This document shows positions 22,603 through 34,391 of a stretch of 64,000 bases of DNA, piece by piece (the first letter of the stretch is position 1; each line of letters begins with the position of its first letter). The DNA comes from Tricholoma matsutake (Eukaryota > Basidiomycota > Agaricomycetes > Agaricales > Tricholomataceae). The position numbers and the translations under genes were made by a program. Location: contig AP026547.1 in NCBI GenBank assembly GCA_026075535.2, positions 4,216,001 to 4,280,000 of the forward strand, written 5' to 3'. The notes below the pieces were generated by a model. It did no database searches. It was not told the origin of the DNA and was given only the letters and a program-made list of their open reading frames with translations.

Positions 22603-24000
22603 GTTTTGGATTCCCTTCCATCACCCACATCAACAGCTCTCTCATCATGTCTGGGCTTCAGCGTGACCTCAATCATCATGTTGCAACCTTCTGTAATATT
22701 GCTCACATAATGCTTGCAGACTGGACATGTCAATTGAACTTCTGTCATCCTCCACTCTCTATCACACTGTACTCTCCAACCTTTTCTCATCAAAAACACC
22801 ATCTACCATGCTCGTGGCTTCCTGCTTATTCTGTGCTTAAAACACCAAATCTTTCCATTCATCACACTCATCTCTCCTACATCCTCTCTGGAGATATTCC
22901 TCTCCAGCATCTCTATGACATCACATCCACCCTCCCTCATTGTCCTCATCTTTCCATCCACCTCCTGTCTGCTTTTGCCAAAAATGGTTATGCCTTCCTA
23001 CATCAAGTTGGTTGATTGTTTTCTGCCACCGTTCCTGGCCACCTTGCATCCCAGCCCACCTCCTATCAGCAGCACCACCTAGAGATGAAATTCTCCCATT
23101 TCCAATTTGATGAAACAGTTTCAGGATATTTGCCTCACAGAGGCCAGTTTGCAAATTATCACAGCCTCAGAAACTCTGATTGCCTCCAGCCCTTAGTATT
23201 TAAGCTAGCTACTTTTGTCTTGTCATAGGCAGTTTGTAAATCAACAAAGTCACCCCACTTAATTCCAACCCAGTTAAACACTCCAAATATTCTTCTAAGT
23301 CTATCTCAAACTTTAGCTCATTCTCCCTGGAAAACCTCCGGACCCCTGATCATCCTCTTAAACCCTTGTCTTGAAATTAGGACACTTGATGAGGAGAAGT
23401 CTTACAAGTTGAAGCCAAGTCCTTTCTGTTCCCCTTTCACTGGTGCGACACATCAAGTGGACTACAAATTCTCCATCACAATTCCATGCACTATCTGCAA
23501 GACTCTGTTTCTAACACTTTGCAGACATTTGGATCCCATCACCACCAACACATACACCTTTGGCTCATATTGGAATCCCTTTTTGTTGATTCCACCCACT
23601 TGCCTTCTGCTCGAAGTTTCTATTATCAGGGATTGGTTCCACCCATTATCAGGGATTGGTTCCACCCATCAAAGGTTTCCTTGACAATCATAATCTTTGG
23701 TATCTGACTCATATGCAGTGGCAATGACTCACTCAACACTTGGCCAATGACTGTCATGGGGCTTCCATTCACTTAGCAGCTCAAATTTGGGGTATGGTAC
23801 CACACAAGCAAAAGAAAACAGTAATGCTTCCTTCATTCTTATCTCTACTATCTCCATCCTCCTCTCATGTACATAGCTTACACCACTTGATATTGCCTCA
23901 TTTCCTCCTTTTCTACTTTACTTCTAGTACTTCACCTTACTTCACTCTATCTAGTGTTGGCGAGGTTCAGATCACTCCACACCTGAGTTATTACATAACA
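22603..24000 (+). pseudogene. LINE 1, downstream part
   Basis: Continues LINE 1 across element B. Recognisable is GLQRDLNHHVATFCNIAHIML followed by ADWTCQLN (about 22650-22740), a segment that follows the RT in the Agaricomycete LINE family. Beyond about 22800 the frames are too broken to assign domains; an RNase H region would be expected there. A TTATCAGGGATTGGTTCCACC duplication lies at 23627-23665. The 3' end is not sharply defined. Confidence 0.65.
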
Positions 24001-24005
24001 TAGTT

Positions 24006-24237
24006 CATCAGGAAAATCACACATTATTTTTCTAGCTTTATAAAGCCACTCCAAAGCTGAAAAAGGCACAAAGTTGAAAGTGGTATAGCTCAATTTTAGT
24101 AAAGTTGAGGTAGCTTTAGCATCATTTTTGGTGGGAAAATTAACTTTCTGACTTTAAAATTTGGCCAAAAAAGTAAACAAAAAGTAAAAAAGTCAAAAAA
24201 GTCAAAAAGTCAAAGATAATGTGTGATTTTCCTGATG
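24006..24237. mobile_element. MITE-like element with 22-bp perfect TIRs
   Basis: 232-bp AT-rich sequence bounded by perfect inverted repeats: 24006-24027 (starting CATCAGGAAAATCACACATT) and 24216-24237. There is no coding capacity. The interior has A-rich (AAAAAGTCAAAA)-type repeats. No clean target duplication is evident, so the superfamily is open. Confidence 0.75.
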
Positions 24238-24250
24238 TTGACCTATTACT

Positions 24251-24276
24251 ATCATATCATATCATATCATATCATA
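24251..24276 (+). repeat. (ATCAT)n microsatellite
   Basis: Five consecutive ATCAT units adjoining the MITE-like element. Confidence 0.9.
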
Positions 24277-25039
24277 CCAGTACATACCATGTTGAAGGGA
24301 GGCGCCGCAAGTTGGGCCGCAACGACAAATATGTACAGGTAGTATTTACTACGCTGTAGAGTAGTAGGCTGGATTCCACTTCAATAAGTAGCTCTACTCG
24401 CTTGATTGAACGCGCACCTGCAGTTGTTCGCTTCCTGCTTTGATATATATATATATTTCAGAGCTCCCGTTCGTGCTATCGGACGGGTGACTCTCTGTTC
24501 AATAATTTGATAACCGCGGTTTCTAGATTTACTCCTCCTGCGGGTGGTAGGAAATGGGAGAGTCATTATTGCACCTGATGGGGTTTCGCTCATGTCTGAG
24601 GATTTTATGACTCTGGTAATGGGGTCCGTTGGGTCGAACAAAGGTCTCGCACAGGGCCACGAAGATTCTTTCGCTCTCCAAGTGTCAACCATGGCTTGAC
24701 TCAAACGCCCAGGAGACATCATGCCTCAATGTAAGTACATAGGAACGACCTTTGCTATAGCTGGGATAATTTCGTTCGTCATAAAGTTACAGATCCCACC
24801 TGTGGTTCCGCTACACTACAGCGGAGCTCCGCGTCTATAACTTCCTATAACTTCCTCCTTGTAATACTTCAAGTTATCAACGATCTCGTCAGGGACCAAT
24901 TTCCCGATGATATTTAAGGGTTAGCTACACCAAAAAAACAAGTTACAGTAAGTTTACAAGTAACAACATAAAAAATAGAAGAAAACATTTGCAAATGATG
25001 AAGCAGTGTCAACACACAAGATCACACAACGTCCCAAAA
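24277..25039. other. Repeat block to gene island transition
   Basis: No confident gene. A (TA)n run lies at 24443-24456. A minus-strand ATG-started frame (24722-24381, 113 codons) has a Pro/Ser/Arg-rich sequence with no recognised domain; it could be an orphan exon or chance. Nothing else stands out. Confidence 0.5.
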
Positions 25040-27020
25040 TCATAACCACCCCTCCGAGCACTTCTTGTCCGGCCTCCGACTATTCCTCCCCTTACAATCC
25101 AGCTTGCCACAATCCTGACACGCATTGGAACAAAACGTTCTTCCGCCCTTGCCTTTGCATTCCTGCGATCCGCACTTGCAACAGTGCCGCGGGCTCCTCT
25201 TCGATGACTCGCCCTGTGCGGATGAATCCCCAGCGGCAGCAGCAGCATCATCTGCGTTGAATGGGTATGTCCGCTTCAGCGACTCAGTGGCGGATGCTGA
25301 CATTGTCGTCGAGGCCCCAGCAGGTACTGGCGGTTGGAAAATCCCGTACGAAGTGTAGGGGTAGTGATTTTTTGCAAAGTCGAATGCTTGTCTTTGGACG
25401 GGTCCTGCGGGGGCTGTTGGTAGCTGTTGGGGGGAAGAGGGAGGGGCATTATTTGCACCGGCGAGGGTGGCAGAAACAGTGTTGGCGGTATAGGCTTCCA
25501 TAAAGTTCTTAATGAAAGACTGAAACCTTCAGCACGGGTATATAAGGACGCAGAGGCAAAAAGGAAACGAAACGCACGTTATTCTGCAGATCAACGTGCG
25601 TATCCTGGGCTGGGGGTGGTACCGTCCCACCACTGCCACTGGGCGCCGGGTCACCTCCATGATCGTGACTGTTCCCCTCCTCTTCTCCACCATTCCCTGT
25701 CACCTGATCGCCCTGCCCTTCTCCTTGTTCCTCCTCCCTCCCAGGTTCTCCCTCCCCCCCTTCGTCAAGAACTCCATGCTGTACCGCCCCCACCAACTGC
25801 AAAATGGCTTCCTTTCGCAACCCTGCCCTTAAACACGCCCTTACTAAGTTCCACAAGCTCAACGACACGCCCAGCGCCTTCCAGTTCCATATATTCGGGC
25901 CGCTACCTGCATCTGCATCACCATACATGAGGATCGCTGGGAACTCGTCCTTCAACCTGATCGGGAGCGAGCGAAGGATCGACGAGTCAGTGCTGGCAAA
26001 CTTGCGTCCCTCGGGTGATGTGACGCTGACGCAGGGTGGGCTCTTACATACATACTCGCAGGCGATGACGAAGAATGGTTTCTCGATATTGTAGATCTTT
26101 ACGGGGCCTGTGCTGATGCGGCCCTTGTTTATGAGCGGGGAGGAGCAGCTTGGACACGGAATGCCATTGAAAACAAGCGGCTGGGGGTCCCAGTAGAGGA
26201 ACTTGTGCTCCGAGGGTGTGCGTGCGGTAGAGGCAGAGGCGGTGAGAGAAAAATATGCGGGGGACGAGGGGAGCCAAAAAGTTTTGAGAATGGAGTAGAG
26301 GGATGGAATGGGCTGCATCTGAGTTGGGCTTGGCGCAAGAGAGACAAGGTGGGATTTGAAGGCTTCTTCAACTGTAGGACCAGCGCTAGAAACGGGGTTA
26401 GGTGCAGCAAGGGCAGAGAGAAGAGTAGTGAGAAAAACGGTCGGTCTGGTACGAGCAAGGATTGCCCAGTCGTCGCGTTCGAGATTTGGGTCTATGGGAA
26501 CAGCAGGAAAACCTAGGTGAGGTGGGTAGGGAACGCCTGTCATTGATACATCGGTACTAGTGGGCCATGCAGAGTTAGTGCGATAATAATTCTATGAGAA
26601 AATATTAAGAAACGTTGTAAAGAAAGAAAGAAAGAAACATACAGGCGCCGGAGCTGATGCCGAAGCGGATGGCGTTGCCTGTGTGCGTGCTTGTTTGGCA
26701 GGTCGAGCACGAGGCGGACCAACTGAGCCTGCTGGAAAGCCATCCTTCCTAGGACGACCGACAGGTCTTTTAACCTTTAGAGGTGGAGGCTCAGCAGAGT
26801 TGAGAGACTTCTTTGTGCTTCCTTTGGGGCGTCCGGGCTTGCGTTTTGGAGGAACCTCAGGGATAGTAGCAGGATTTGCGATTGCTTGAGCGACTGAAGG
26901 GTCTGCAGAAGGATCGTTTGTATGAAATTGCTGAGATGTAACTGGGATATTTTGCATATCCATTGCAATTGTAGAAAACGATATTTTGTTGATTTCTGCA
27001 ATGGTGGGAATTTGTTTCAT
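25040..27020 (-). CDS. AT-hook and Cys-cluster nuclear protein
   Basis: Three exons on the minus strand (27020-26643, 26591-25578, 25519-25040) give 623 aa in one frame. Two AT-hooks lie near residues 60-100 (KRKPGRPKGSTKK and KRPVGRPRKDG), predicting minor-groove binding of AT-rich DNA. A central domain (about residues 150-390) contains FWLPSSPAYFSLT, CPSCSSPLINKG and a FASTDSSILRSLP motif; I recall such domains in fungal DUF6729-type proteins, but this is from memory. The C-terminus has two tandem Cys motifs, CKCGSQECKGKGG and CQDCGKLDCKGR, likely zinc-binding. A later Met (MDMQNIPV) is an alternative start. Likely chromatin-associated or derived from a transposon-linked family. It is divergent from the transketolase gene. 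Confidence 0.75.
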
Positions 27021-27648
27021 GGAATATTACAAATCGATTGAATTTGCTTACCTCTTTATCCTATATCTATTTTTTTTTAGTTCCTGGGACTGCAATAGCC
27101 GTTGACTAGCCGTTCGTTTTTTCAGCAACGATGGCAGAAGCAGCACCGTTTTGATTATCTGCTGGTTATCTGCAACCAAGAGCAAATGTGATCGTGGGAA
27201 CGCTTTTCGAAGCAGATTTATCTCCGGATTACGAGTAGTAATACTCCGCCGTTCAACCAACACCAAGGTCTGTATGTTTTATCTTCTTTTTCTTTTTTCT
27301 TTTTCTTGTATGACGATTTCAACCGAAAGCTTTAGGAAGTGCCGTCTGAAGCAGCTGATAGCTGCCACTGTCGCAAATCGGTTCTCTGATTCTCACATTT
27401 ATTTTATTTTCATATTATGGAACGCGGTTACTGACTATTTTTTTTTTTTCGATAGATGAGTGTGAACTGTGAAGCACAAGGGTGTGAGAAGGATGGGTGC
27501 AGATGGTTAGATAGTTGAGCTACCAGTTGTACTGAGCATATTGTCATGCAATTCCCAAGGAATCCACGGTCAGAAACGGATAAAACCACATAGTCTACTG
27601 TTTTTCATTCCGCACGTGCGCTCTGAGAGTCTCTCATCTTCATCGACC
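27021..27648. promoter_or_regulatory. Divergent intergenic promoter region
   Basis: 628 bp between the divergently transcribed AT-hook and transketolase genes. It includes pyrimidine-rich tracts (27276-27308, 27437-27450), as often seen upstream of fungal start sites, and a palindromic GCACGTGC (E-box core) at about 27612-27619, some 30 bp before the transketolase ATG. No experimental support. Confidence 0.4.
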
Positions 27649-30273
27649 ATGGTCAACGAATTCCCAATCGATCTCAAGCAATTTAAAAAGTAATCCGTTC
27701 TTCACAAAGCAAAGCAAAGCTAACCTTGACATTCCAAAGATTGTCTCTAGATCCTTCAAAACCAACTTTAACAGCTGCAGAAAAAGCTGCTTTGTTATCC
27801 AACATCCAGCTTCTTCGCGATGCTATCGTCCTTTTCACAGCTACTGGTGCTGCAAGGGGTGTCAGTGGCCATACAGGTTCGTATTCTTCCTCTCAGCTTA
27901 GTCTCCTCCGACAATTTCCGTAGGTGGCGCATACGACACTGTTCCCGAAGTTTGCCTTCTTCTAGCCCTCTTCAATCACTCTGAGAAATTCTACCCTGTC
28001 GTATTCGATGAGGCTGGTACGTTTAAAAATATCTACAAGAAACTAGCTGTCTTGTCTCACTTCTTCACAGGTCACCGCGTCGCCACTCAATATCTGCTCT
28101 CAGCACTTGAAGGATCTATTCCTGCTGAGCAACTCATGCACTATCGCGAAGCTCACTCCAAGCTTCCAGGGCACCCCGAGCTCGGCCTCACTCCAGGCGT
28201 CAAGTTCTCCTCAGGTCGTCTCGGGCATACATGGTATGTCCTCTCAATCGCCGCATCTGAAACAGACCCACAGCTGATTTGCCAACCAGGCCCATGGTGA
28301 ACGGTGTTGCTATGGCTAACAAGGACAAGACAGTCTTCTGCCTTGGCTCAGACGGCTCGCAGCAGGAGGGCAACGACGCCGAAGCGGCGCGTATCGCCGT
28401 CGCGCAGAACCTCGACGTCAAGCTCCTTATTGACGACAATGACGTCACCATCGCTGGTCATCCGTCCGAGTACCTCAAAGGTTTCGATGTCGCAAAGACG
28501 CTCGAGGGAAGCGGTCTCAAGGTGATCACTGTGCAAGGTGAAGACATCGATGCTCTGTGGGGCGCACTCTGTGCAATTGTGGCGCACAAAGGCCCTGCTG
28601 CCGGTACGTCGCGCATACACTGTCTTTGTTTCTCTAACCCAATGTCAATCATCAAATAGTCGTCTCCAAACGCAAAATGGCCATCGGTATACCCGACATC
28701 GAGGGCAGCACCCACGGGCACGACGTTATCCCCGTCAAGTCTGCCCTGAAATACCTTGAGAACCGTGGATACCCCAACTTCTCTGACCTGTACGCCAGCA
28801 TGAAGACCGCTGGGCAATCGTACCACTACCAAGGCTCCAGCAAGGAGGTCGGCGCGAACCGTGTCGTGTTCGGGGAGGCGGTGAATCTGGTCCTGGACAA
28901 GTTGAGCAAGGAGGAGGCGAGCAAGAAGGTCATGGTCATCGACAGTGCGTTTTTCCTTTCCTCATTTGCTATTATAAATAACGTGTATTCATCTGCAGGT
29001 GATCTGGAAGGCTCGACTGGCTTGAAGGTGATCCACCAAAAGCACCCCGAGGTGTTCGTTCCATCTGGTATTATGGAGCGCGGCAACTTCTCTGCGGCTG
29101 CCGGGTTTGGCTTCGAAGCTGACAAGTTCGGCGTGTTCTCGACGTTTTCGGCCTTCCTCGAGATGGTGATATCTGAGGCGACGATGGCCAGGCTGAATAA
29201 CTGCAATGTTCTATGTCATTTCTCACATTCGGGTGGTATGTACATTTTATTGGAGTTTTGTGGTGTTGTGAAGTTAATCTGTGCTGTTCATCTAGTTGAT
29301 GAGGTATATGTCGTTGTTTACTTGAAGATCCGTTATTAACTAGTTTCGTATTTAAAAAATAACATAAAAAGATGGTAAGCGATCTGTTGCATCTCATCTG
29401 ATTACTAACAGCACGCCCTCAGGCTGATAACACGTGCCATTTTGGCGTCAACTCCATGTTTGCCGACAACGGCCTCTCCGACGTGGAGTCCTTCCTCTAC
29501 TTCCCGGCTGATGCCTCGCAAATGATCGCCGTCATCGACCGCGTGTTTTTCGAGCGCGGGTTACGCTTCGTTTTCTCCACGCGCTCCAAGGTGCCCTGGA
29601 TCCTCAAGGAGGACGGAACCCGTTTCTTCGAGGGCGACTATAAGTTTATCCCTGGCAAGGACGAAATCATCGCGGAGGGCAAGGCTGGATATGTTGTTTC
29701 CTTTGGAGAGATGTTGTATCGATCGTGGGATGCGGTGTTGAAGTGTAGGCAGCAGGGCCTGGATGTGGGCTTGATCAACAAACCTTCATTAAACGTCGTC
29801 GATGAGCAGGTGGGTTGTTGGTGTTTTGGACTTGCCTTCGTCGTTCTAACATATATGTCTTGTATAGATGATTACGAAGATCGGCCGGAGTCCGTTCGTC
29901 CTCGTTGTCGAGTCATTCAACCAGAAGACAGGAGTAAGCCGAATGTTTATCCAGTTGGGGTAATTACCACCTGATTGACTTTTTTCCCTAGCTCGGCTCC
30001 AAGTTTGGAACTTGGCTCCTTGAACGTCAGCTAACCCCCAAATACGGATACATGGGGACAACCAAAGAAGGTCAGTTTTTCCCTTGTCGTTTTCTCCGCG
30101 TGTCTAAATGTCGTTTCAGGCTGCGGAGGCCTTTGGGAACAGATTCCATACCAAAACCTTGATCCTCAGTGTACGTACTTGCTGTCTTCTTAATATATTC
30201 TTCCGTCCCTGCTAACCCTTTCGGCGATTTTTTCACAGCTATTATCTCGAAGATCAAGCAATTGGCGCAGTGA
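27649..30273 (+). CDS. Transketolase-family enzyme
   Basis: Fourteen exons traced by hand sum to 1899 nt, a 632-aa protein without stops. Exons: 27649-27689, 27740-27876, 27924-28016, 28071-28233, 28290-28603, 28660-28944, 28999-29235, 29296-29303, 29372-29374, 29423-29809, 29868-29933, 29992-30070, 30120-30170, 30239-30273. The thiamine-diphosphate fold is clear: VSGHTGGAYDTVPE near residue 55, the cofactor motif GSDGSQQEGNDAEA...DDND (about residues 160-195), and the pyrimidine domain GIMERGNFSAAAGFGFEAD. Transketolases move two-carbon ketol units in the cytosolic pentose phosphate pathway. It is shorter than many fungal transketolases (about 680 aa), so substrate range is uncertain. The 8-nt and 3-nt exons are unusual. 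Confidence 0.88.
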
Positions 30274-30840
30274 ACGTTGTCCAAGCCTTGGAGAAGACAG
30301 AAAGACGGTACTAATAGAATGTAGAAAGATCAATTAAATGCGTGTACATGTATGTTTCCCCGTTTTTGGGTATTCAATTTTTTCCAAAGGGGGATGTGGG
30401 ATCATCGTGTGTCCACGGGACCGTCCATGCTTGTACGGATCTCCTTGCTGTCCCTTCTTGAATTGACGTACATGTCCTTACGAAGTATCCATCCCAAGAT
30501 CCGCATGAAAACTAACCTTTGTCAGTTCAGCTGTAAAAGGCAAAATTATCGCCGTCATTTGTAAGTAGGCATATCTAGGACTTCAACTCAAGTTCAAGAT
30601 TTTAAAGTGGAGGCTACGATGTATAGAGCAGAACTCGCGGTTACGGATAAAAAGAATGCCCTAAAGCGCCGTCGCGGTTCAAGAATAGGTATGTACAGAA
30701 AGAATGGCGCGATATAGCATCCAACTTATACCGCAGCCGATAGTTGCTTGGTGGGACCACGCCGGAATACACAACTCCTTCCTACTTCATGGCCGATATA
30801 AAATCCGCATGAATCTGAGCAGTCCTACCTCACTTTAATT
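30274..30840 (+). promoter_or_regulatory. Intergenic region with TATA box of homogentisate dioxygenase
   Basis: No gene seen. A TATAAAA box sits at 30797-30803, 38 bp before the ATG at 30841, consistent with a regulated promoter for the downstream catabolic gene. Confidence 0.5.
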
Positions 30841-33091
30841 ATGTCGCAAACCTTTGGTGCAACTGCTCAGTCCACCTTTGTCACTAGGCCTTTGGAACAG
30901 GATCCTTACAAGTACCAAGTTGGTTTTGGTAACTCATTTGCAAGCGAGGCATTGTAGGTTCTTCTATTACGCTCAATGAAAGACCGTAATTGTCTCTGAA
31001 CAGGCCTGGTACGCTTCCCGAGGGACAGAATAACCCTCAGAAGTGCAAGTACGATTTATATGCAGAAGGGGTGAGAGTTGTTCGATCATCGTACTGTTGT
31101 GCATCGCTAACGTTGATCAAATATAGATCACAGGCTCATCATTTGTGGCACCGCGTGCCGAGAACCTACATGTGTATGTTTGTTTCAATCGCCCCCCATT
31201 CGACACTTTCGACTCAACGTGATACATAGCTTGGTCTACAGAATTAGACCCTCCGTCGTCCATCAAGGCTTCACCAAGCTACCAGACAACCCCGACGTAT
31301 GTGTTCCAAATCTGCTCTATCCTTTTCTCCGATATAAATCCGATATGCAGGTTGAAGCGACTTTCCTCCCTATCAACCCCAAAGTGCAAGTCAGTCCTAC
31401 CCAGCTCGCATGGCACCCTTTCGACCTCCCGCCTTCATCCGCCAAAGTCGACTTCATCGACGGGCTGAAGACCCTCGCAGGGAACGGCGACCCGACACTG
31501 CACGAGGGACTTGCGATCCACGTGTACCTCGCCAACGCGTCGATGGAAAAGAAAGCGTTTGTGAATAGTGATGGTGATATGCTGATTCTCCCCCAGCAGG
31601 GTCGCTTGGACATTCAGACTGAGTTTGGGAGGTATGCTGTTCAAGGATTTTCTGTGAGTAGTACTGACGCATCATGTCCCTAGGATTATGGTACGGCCTG
31701 GAGAACTTGTAGTTATTCAGCGTGGGATGAAGTTCAAGGTCACGACGCTTTGGTTCTCCAATAGTTGCTAGGAAATATTTAATTGGACAATCTATAGGTC
31801 GTACTTCCTGACGGCCCGTCTCGTGGTTGTAAGTTCGATTAATCGCGCTAACTGAAGCATCACTTAAGATCCCTTCATAGATATCCAGGAAATATTCGGC
31901 TCCCACTACCAGCTTCCTGAGCTTGGACCTCTCGGCGGGTACGGCCTTGCCAATCCTCGCGATTTCGAATTTCCTGTTGCTTCCTTCGACATCGATCAAA
32001 GCCCTTGGAAGGGTAAGTCCTCGTCACATTTCCACAACTCTCAACCATCTGACTTCGGTGGCTAAGTTGTGTACAAGTATGTCCTTGCCGCAGTTTTTCA
32101 CAGATGAGACTAGCAAACCTCGTATCTTATTTTTCAAGGCTTACTGGAAAGTTTTTCGAGTGCTCCCAAAAGCACACGCCATTCGATGTTGTCGCCTGGC
32201 ACGGAAAGTCCGCGAAAGACGATTATTGTCTGAGAATTTTGACTAAAATATTCCATCCAGCTACGTGCCTTACAAATATGCAATGGAAAAATTCGTCCAC
32301 GTCGGTAGTATCTCGAAAGACCATATCGATCCGTCCATCTTCTGTGTGCTCACCGCCAAATCCAAACAACCCGGCATCCCTCTGGCTGACTTCATGATTT
32401 TCAGCCCCAGATGGGATGTTGCCTCGCATACCTTCCGTCCCCCTGTAAGATTCTTTTTCAGCCCCTGGTTAACGGTTTTAAAATAGGTTTGACTCTTTTC
32501 AGTATTATCATAGAAATTCTGCGACGGAGTTCATGGGGCTTATATATGGGGTATATGGTGGTCGCAGTGATGACTTCCAACCCGGTAAATCGGCCGGTTC
32601 TCTCTGGTCAGCGGCCTGATATCGCTAATCCATAAATCAGGTGGTGCAAGCTACGAGACTGGCTTCTGTCCTCATGGAGGTACGCCATGTGTAATACACT
32701 TTCGGACAGTGAAAGGCTGATTACTGGTATAGTTTCCTACGAAGAGTTCAACAATGCATCAGAGGCCGACCTTCAACCCATGCGCATTCACGAAGGAACC
32801 TTAGGTATTGTTGAATATTCCTTGAAGGCTTGACTTATGAGCTCATATTTTCTCAGCCTTCATGTTCGAAACCAGTATGATGTTAACGATCACAGACTTC
32901 GCCTTAAACCGTACTGGAAAACTTCATGGTAAGTGTCACCCTTTCGAAATTATCTGGAATTTGGCCGTCTATCCTTGACAGAACACGAGCCCAAGATGTG
33001 GGATTGCCTGAAACCTCAATTCATGAACCATCTGGATGAGATCAACGCCGATCTCAAAGCCGCCGGACTACCCGCTTTGGGCGCTCAATGA
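30841..33091 (+). CDS. Homogentisate 1,2-dioxygenase
   Basis: Sixteen exons (30841-30953, 31004-31070, 31127-31173, 31230-31296, 31351-31631, 31684-31738, 31798-31828, 31881-32012, 32067-32076, 32139-32207, 32261-32444, 32503-32584, 32641-32679, 32733-32804, 32857-32928, 32982-33091) give 476 aa, the usual family length. It opens with YQVGFGNSFASEALPGTLP and carries HEGLAIHVYLANASM and DGDMLILPQQG. The iron site is intact: YYHRNSATEFMGL holds the His and Glu ligands, and the later CPHG holds the last His. The enzyme opens the homogentisate ring to maleylacetoacetate in cytosolic tyrosine and phenylalanine catabolism. A 10-nt exon is present (32067-32076). Neighbours are not pathway partners. 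Confidence 0.95.
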
Positions 33092-33359
33092 AGGACAAGA
33101 TATCTGTTGGGAGGCAAGCCGACCAACAGTAGTAGGTGCAAGCATAACTATCAGTCAGGTAGTCTCGCAATAATAATAACTCTTACCTCGAGCATCCATC
33201 CGCGTGAGTCGGCAACCCAAATGAGCGTGCCTTCGATGAGCCCAGCTCGTAATAACGTTTAGAATTGCATGATAAGGAATGGTTGAATGTAATATTATTT
33301 GTCAAAGTGGACTACTAGATAAGATACGAGATCCCGCATTAGTTGACGCTATAAATATA
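33092..33359. other. Short convergent intergenic spacer
   Basis: 268 bp between the convergent 3' ends of homogentisate dioxygenase and the C2H2 gene. It is AT-rich with no gene seen; it presumably holds the overlapping 3' untranslated regions. Confidence 0.5.
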
Positions 33360-34391
33360 TCACTTTCTGAGCCTAAAGATGGCACATTTGTTTGTCTGGG
33401 AGTGTCGCTTCGCTGCATCCTTACGAGTGAAAGTATTGCCACATCCCGAGGGGCAAGGAAAACTGGGCAGTTGGTGAGCCCGAGATTGTCGGTGTCGGTT
33501 CAAGTCTCCGAACCTCTTGCACACCTTGTGACAGCCTGCCTCTGGGCATACAAATTGCCCGATAGCCTGGGCTGAGGCTCTGGTTCGACCCTTGGACCCA
33601 TTAGGAGAGGGGCTTGTCAATATAGCTTCCTTCGCTTTCTTGGGAACGCAATAATGAGGGGCCTGCACCTTGCGCTTTCGAGAAGCACGCTTATGATCCT
33701 CGTCTACATTCCTGTCAACGAGGCGTAGTGGAGGGGTGTAAGGACTAAATGCCAGGGAAGAAACACGTGGAGAGAGTGAAGCTATCTGCCTAGTTTGTCT
33801 TGTGGATAGTGCAGGTGACGAGCCGTGGATAGGGGATGAGACCACCGTGTCAAGAGGATCTTCAGACCCATCGTCCTGCATGATGGCATTAAGATCCTTC
33901 TCCATCTGCGAATATATGGACGGGATTGCGGTTGTGTAATCTGCTGGGATGACGGGTTTGTACTCGACCGCTTGGGGCCTCACAAAGGCGAAGTCCACGT
34001 CGCCGTCGTGAGAGACCTCTTCCCAGTTCGCCCTACTGTCGACGCGCAGCGAGATGGAAGTATCTGGCTTGAACGTGAGCCGGCTCATATCGTTCAAACT
34101 TACGCCTAAAGGCACGTTGTCAGAAAACAGAGTAATTGGGATACAGATGGTGTCAGCCTCGCCTTCGGGAGCGATAACAGGATGGCGCTTGTCAAAACCG
34201 GGAATATCGATATATCTACCAGAGTGGAATCCACGTGCCCACATATCGACAAGCTCAGAGGACCGAACAGCAAAGTCATCAAGGGCTGCTGCAGCCTCCA
34301 AGAGTTGGTTGTGCAGGGTCTCAATATCCATCTCGGAAAAATGGGGGGAATCCTGGTCAACAGCATGAAGAGAAGGAAAAACGGTGGGCAT
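33360..34391 (-). CDS. C2H2 zinc-finger protein
   Basis: Single-exon 343-aa protein starting MPTVFPSLHA. The C-terminus has two tandem fingers: CPEAGCHKVCKRFGDLNRHRQSRAH (about residues 280-306) and CPSGCGNTFTRKDAAKRHSQTNKC (about 311-336). A basic patch (KRKVQAPHYCVPKKAKEA, about 248-265) may be a nuclear localisation signal. The N-terminal half is acidic and disordered with a short leucine-rich stretch (TLHNQLLEAAAALDDFAV). Probable transcription factor; targets unknown. A TATAAA on the minus strand (34466-34461) lies 70 bp upstream of the ATG. Confidence 0.8.
   Translation of the reverse strand: MPTVFPSLHAVDQDSPHFSEMDIETLHNQLLEAAAALDDFAVRSSELVDMWARGFHSGRYIDIPGFDKRHPVIAPEGEADTICIPITLFSDNVPLGVSLNDMSRLTFKPDTSISLRVDSRANWEEVSHDGDVDFAFVRPQAVEYKPVIPADYTTAIPSIYSQMEKDLNAIMQDDGSEDPLDTVVSSPIHGSSPALSTRQTRQIASLSPRVSSLAFSPYTPPLRLVDRNVDEDHKRASRKRKVQAPHYCVPKKAKEAILTSPSPNGSKGRTRASAQAIGQFVCPEAGCHKVCKRFGDLNRHRQSRAHQLPSFPCPSGCGNTFTRKDAAKRHSQTNKCAIFRLRK

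Noticed and set aside
24381..24722. 113-codon minus-strand frame as a gene
   Set aside because: It has an ATG but no recognisable domain or flanking exon; it lies in the transition zone and was only noted.
27048..27266. 72-codon minus-strand frame upstream of the AT-hook gene
   Set aside because: It lies in pyrimidine-rich promoter sequence and joins no exon in frame.
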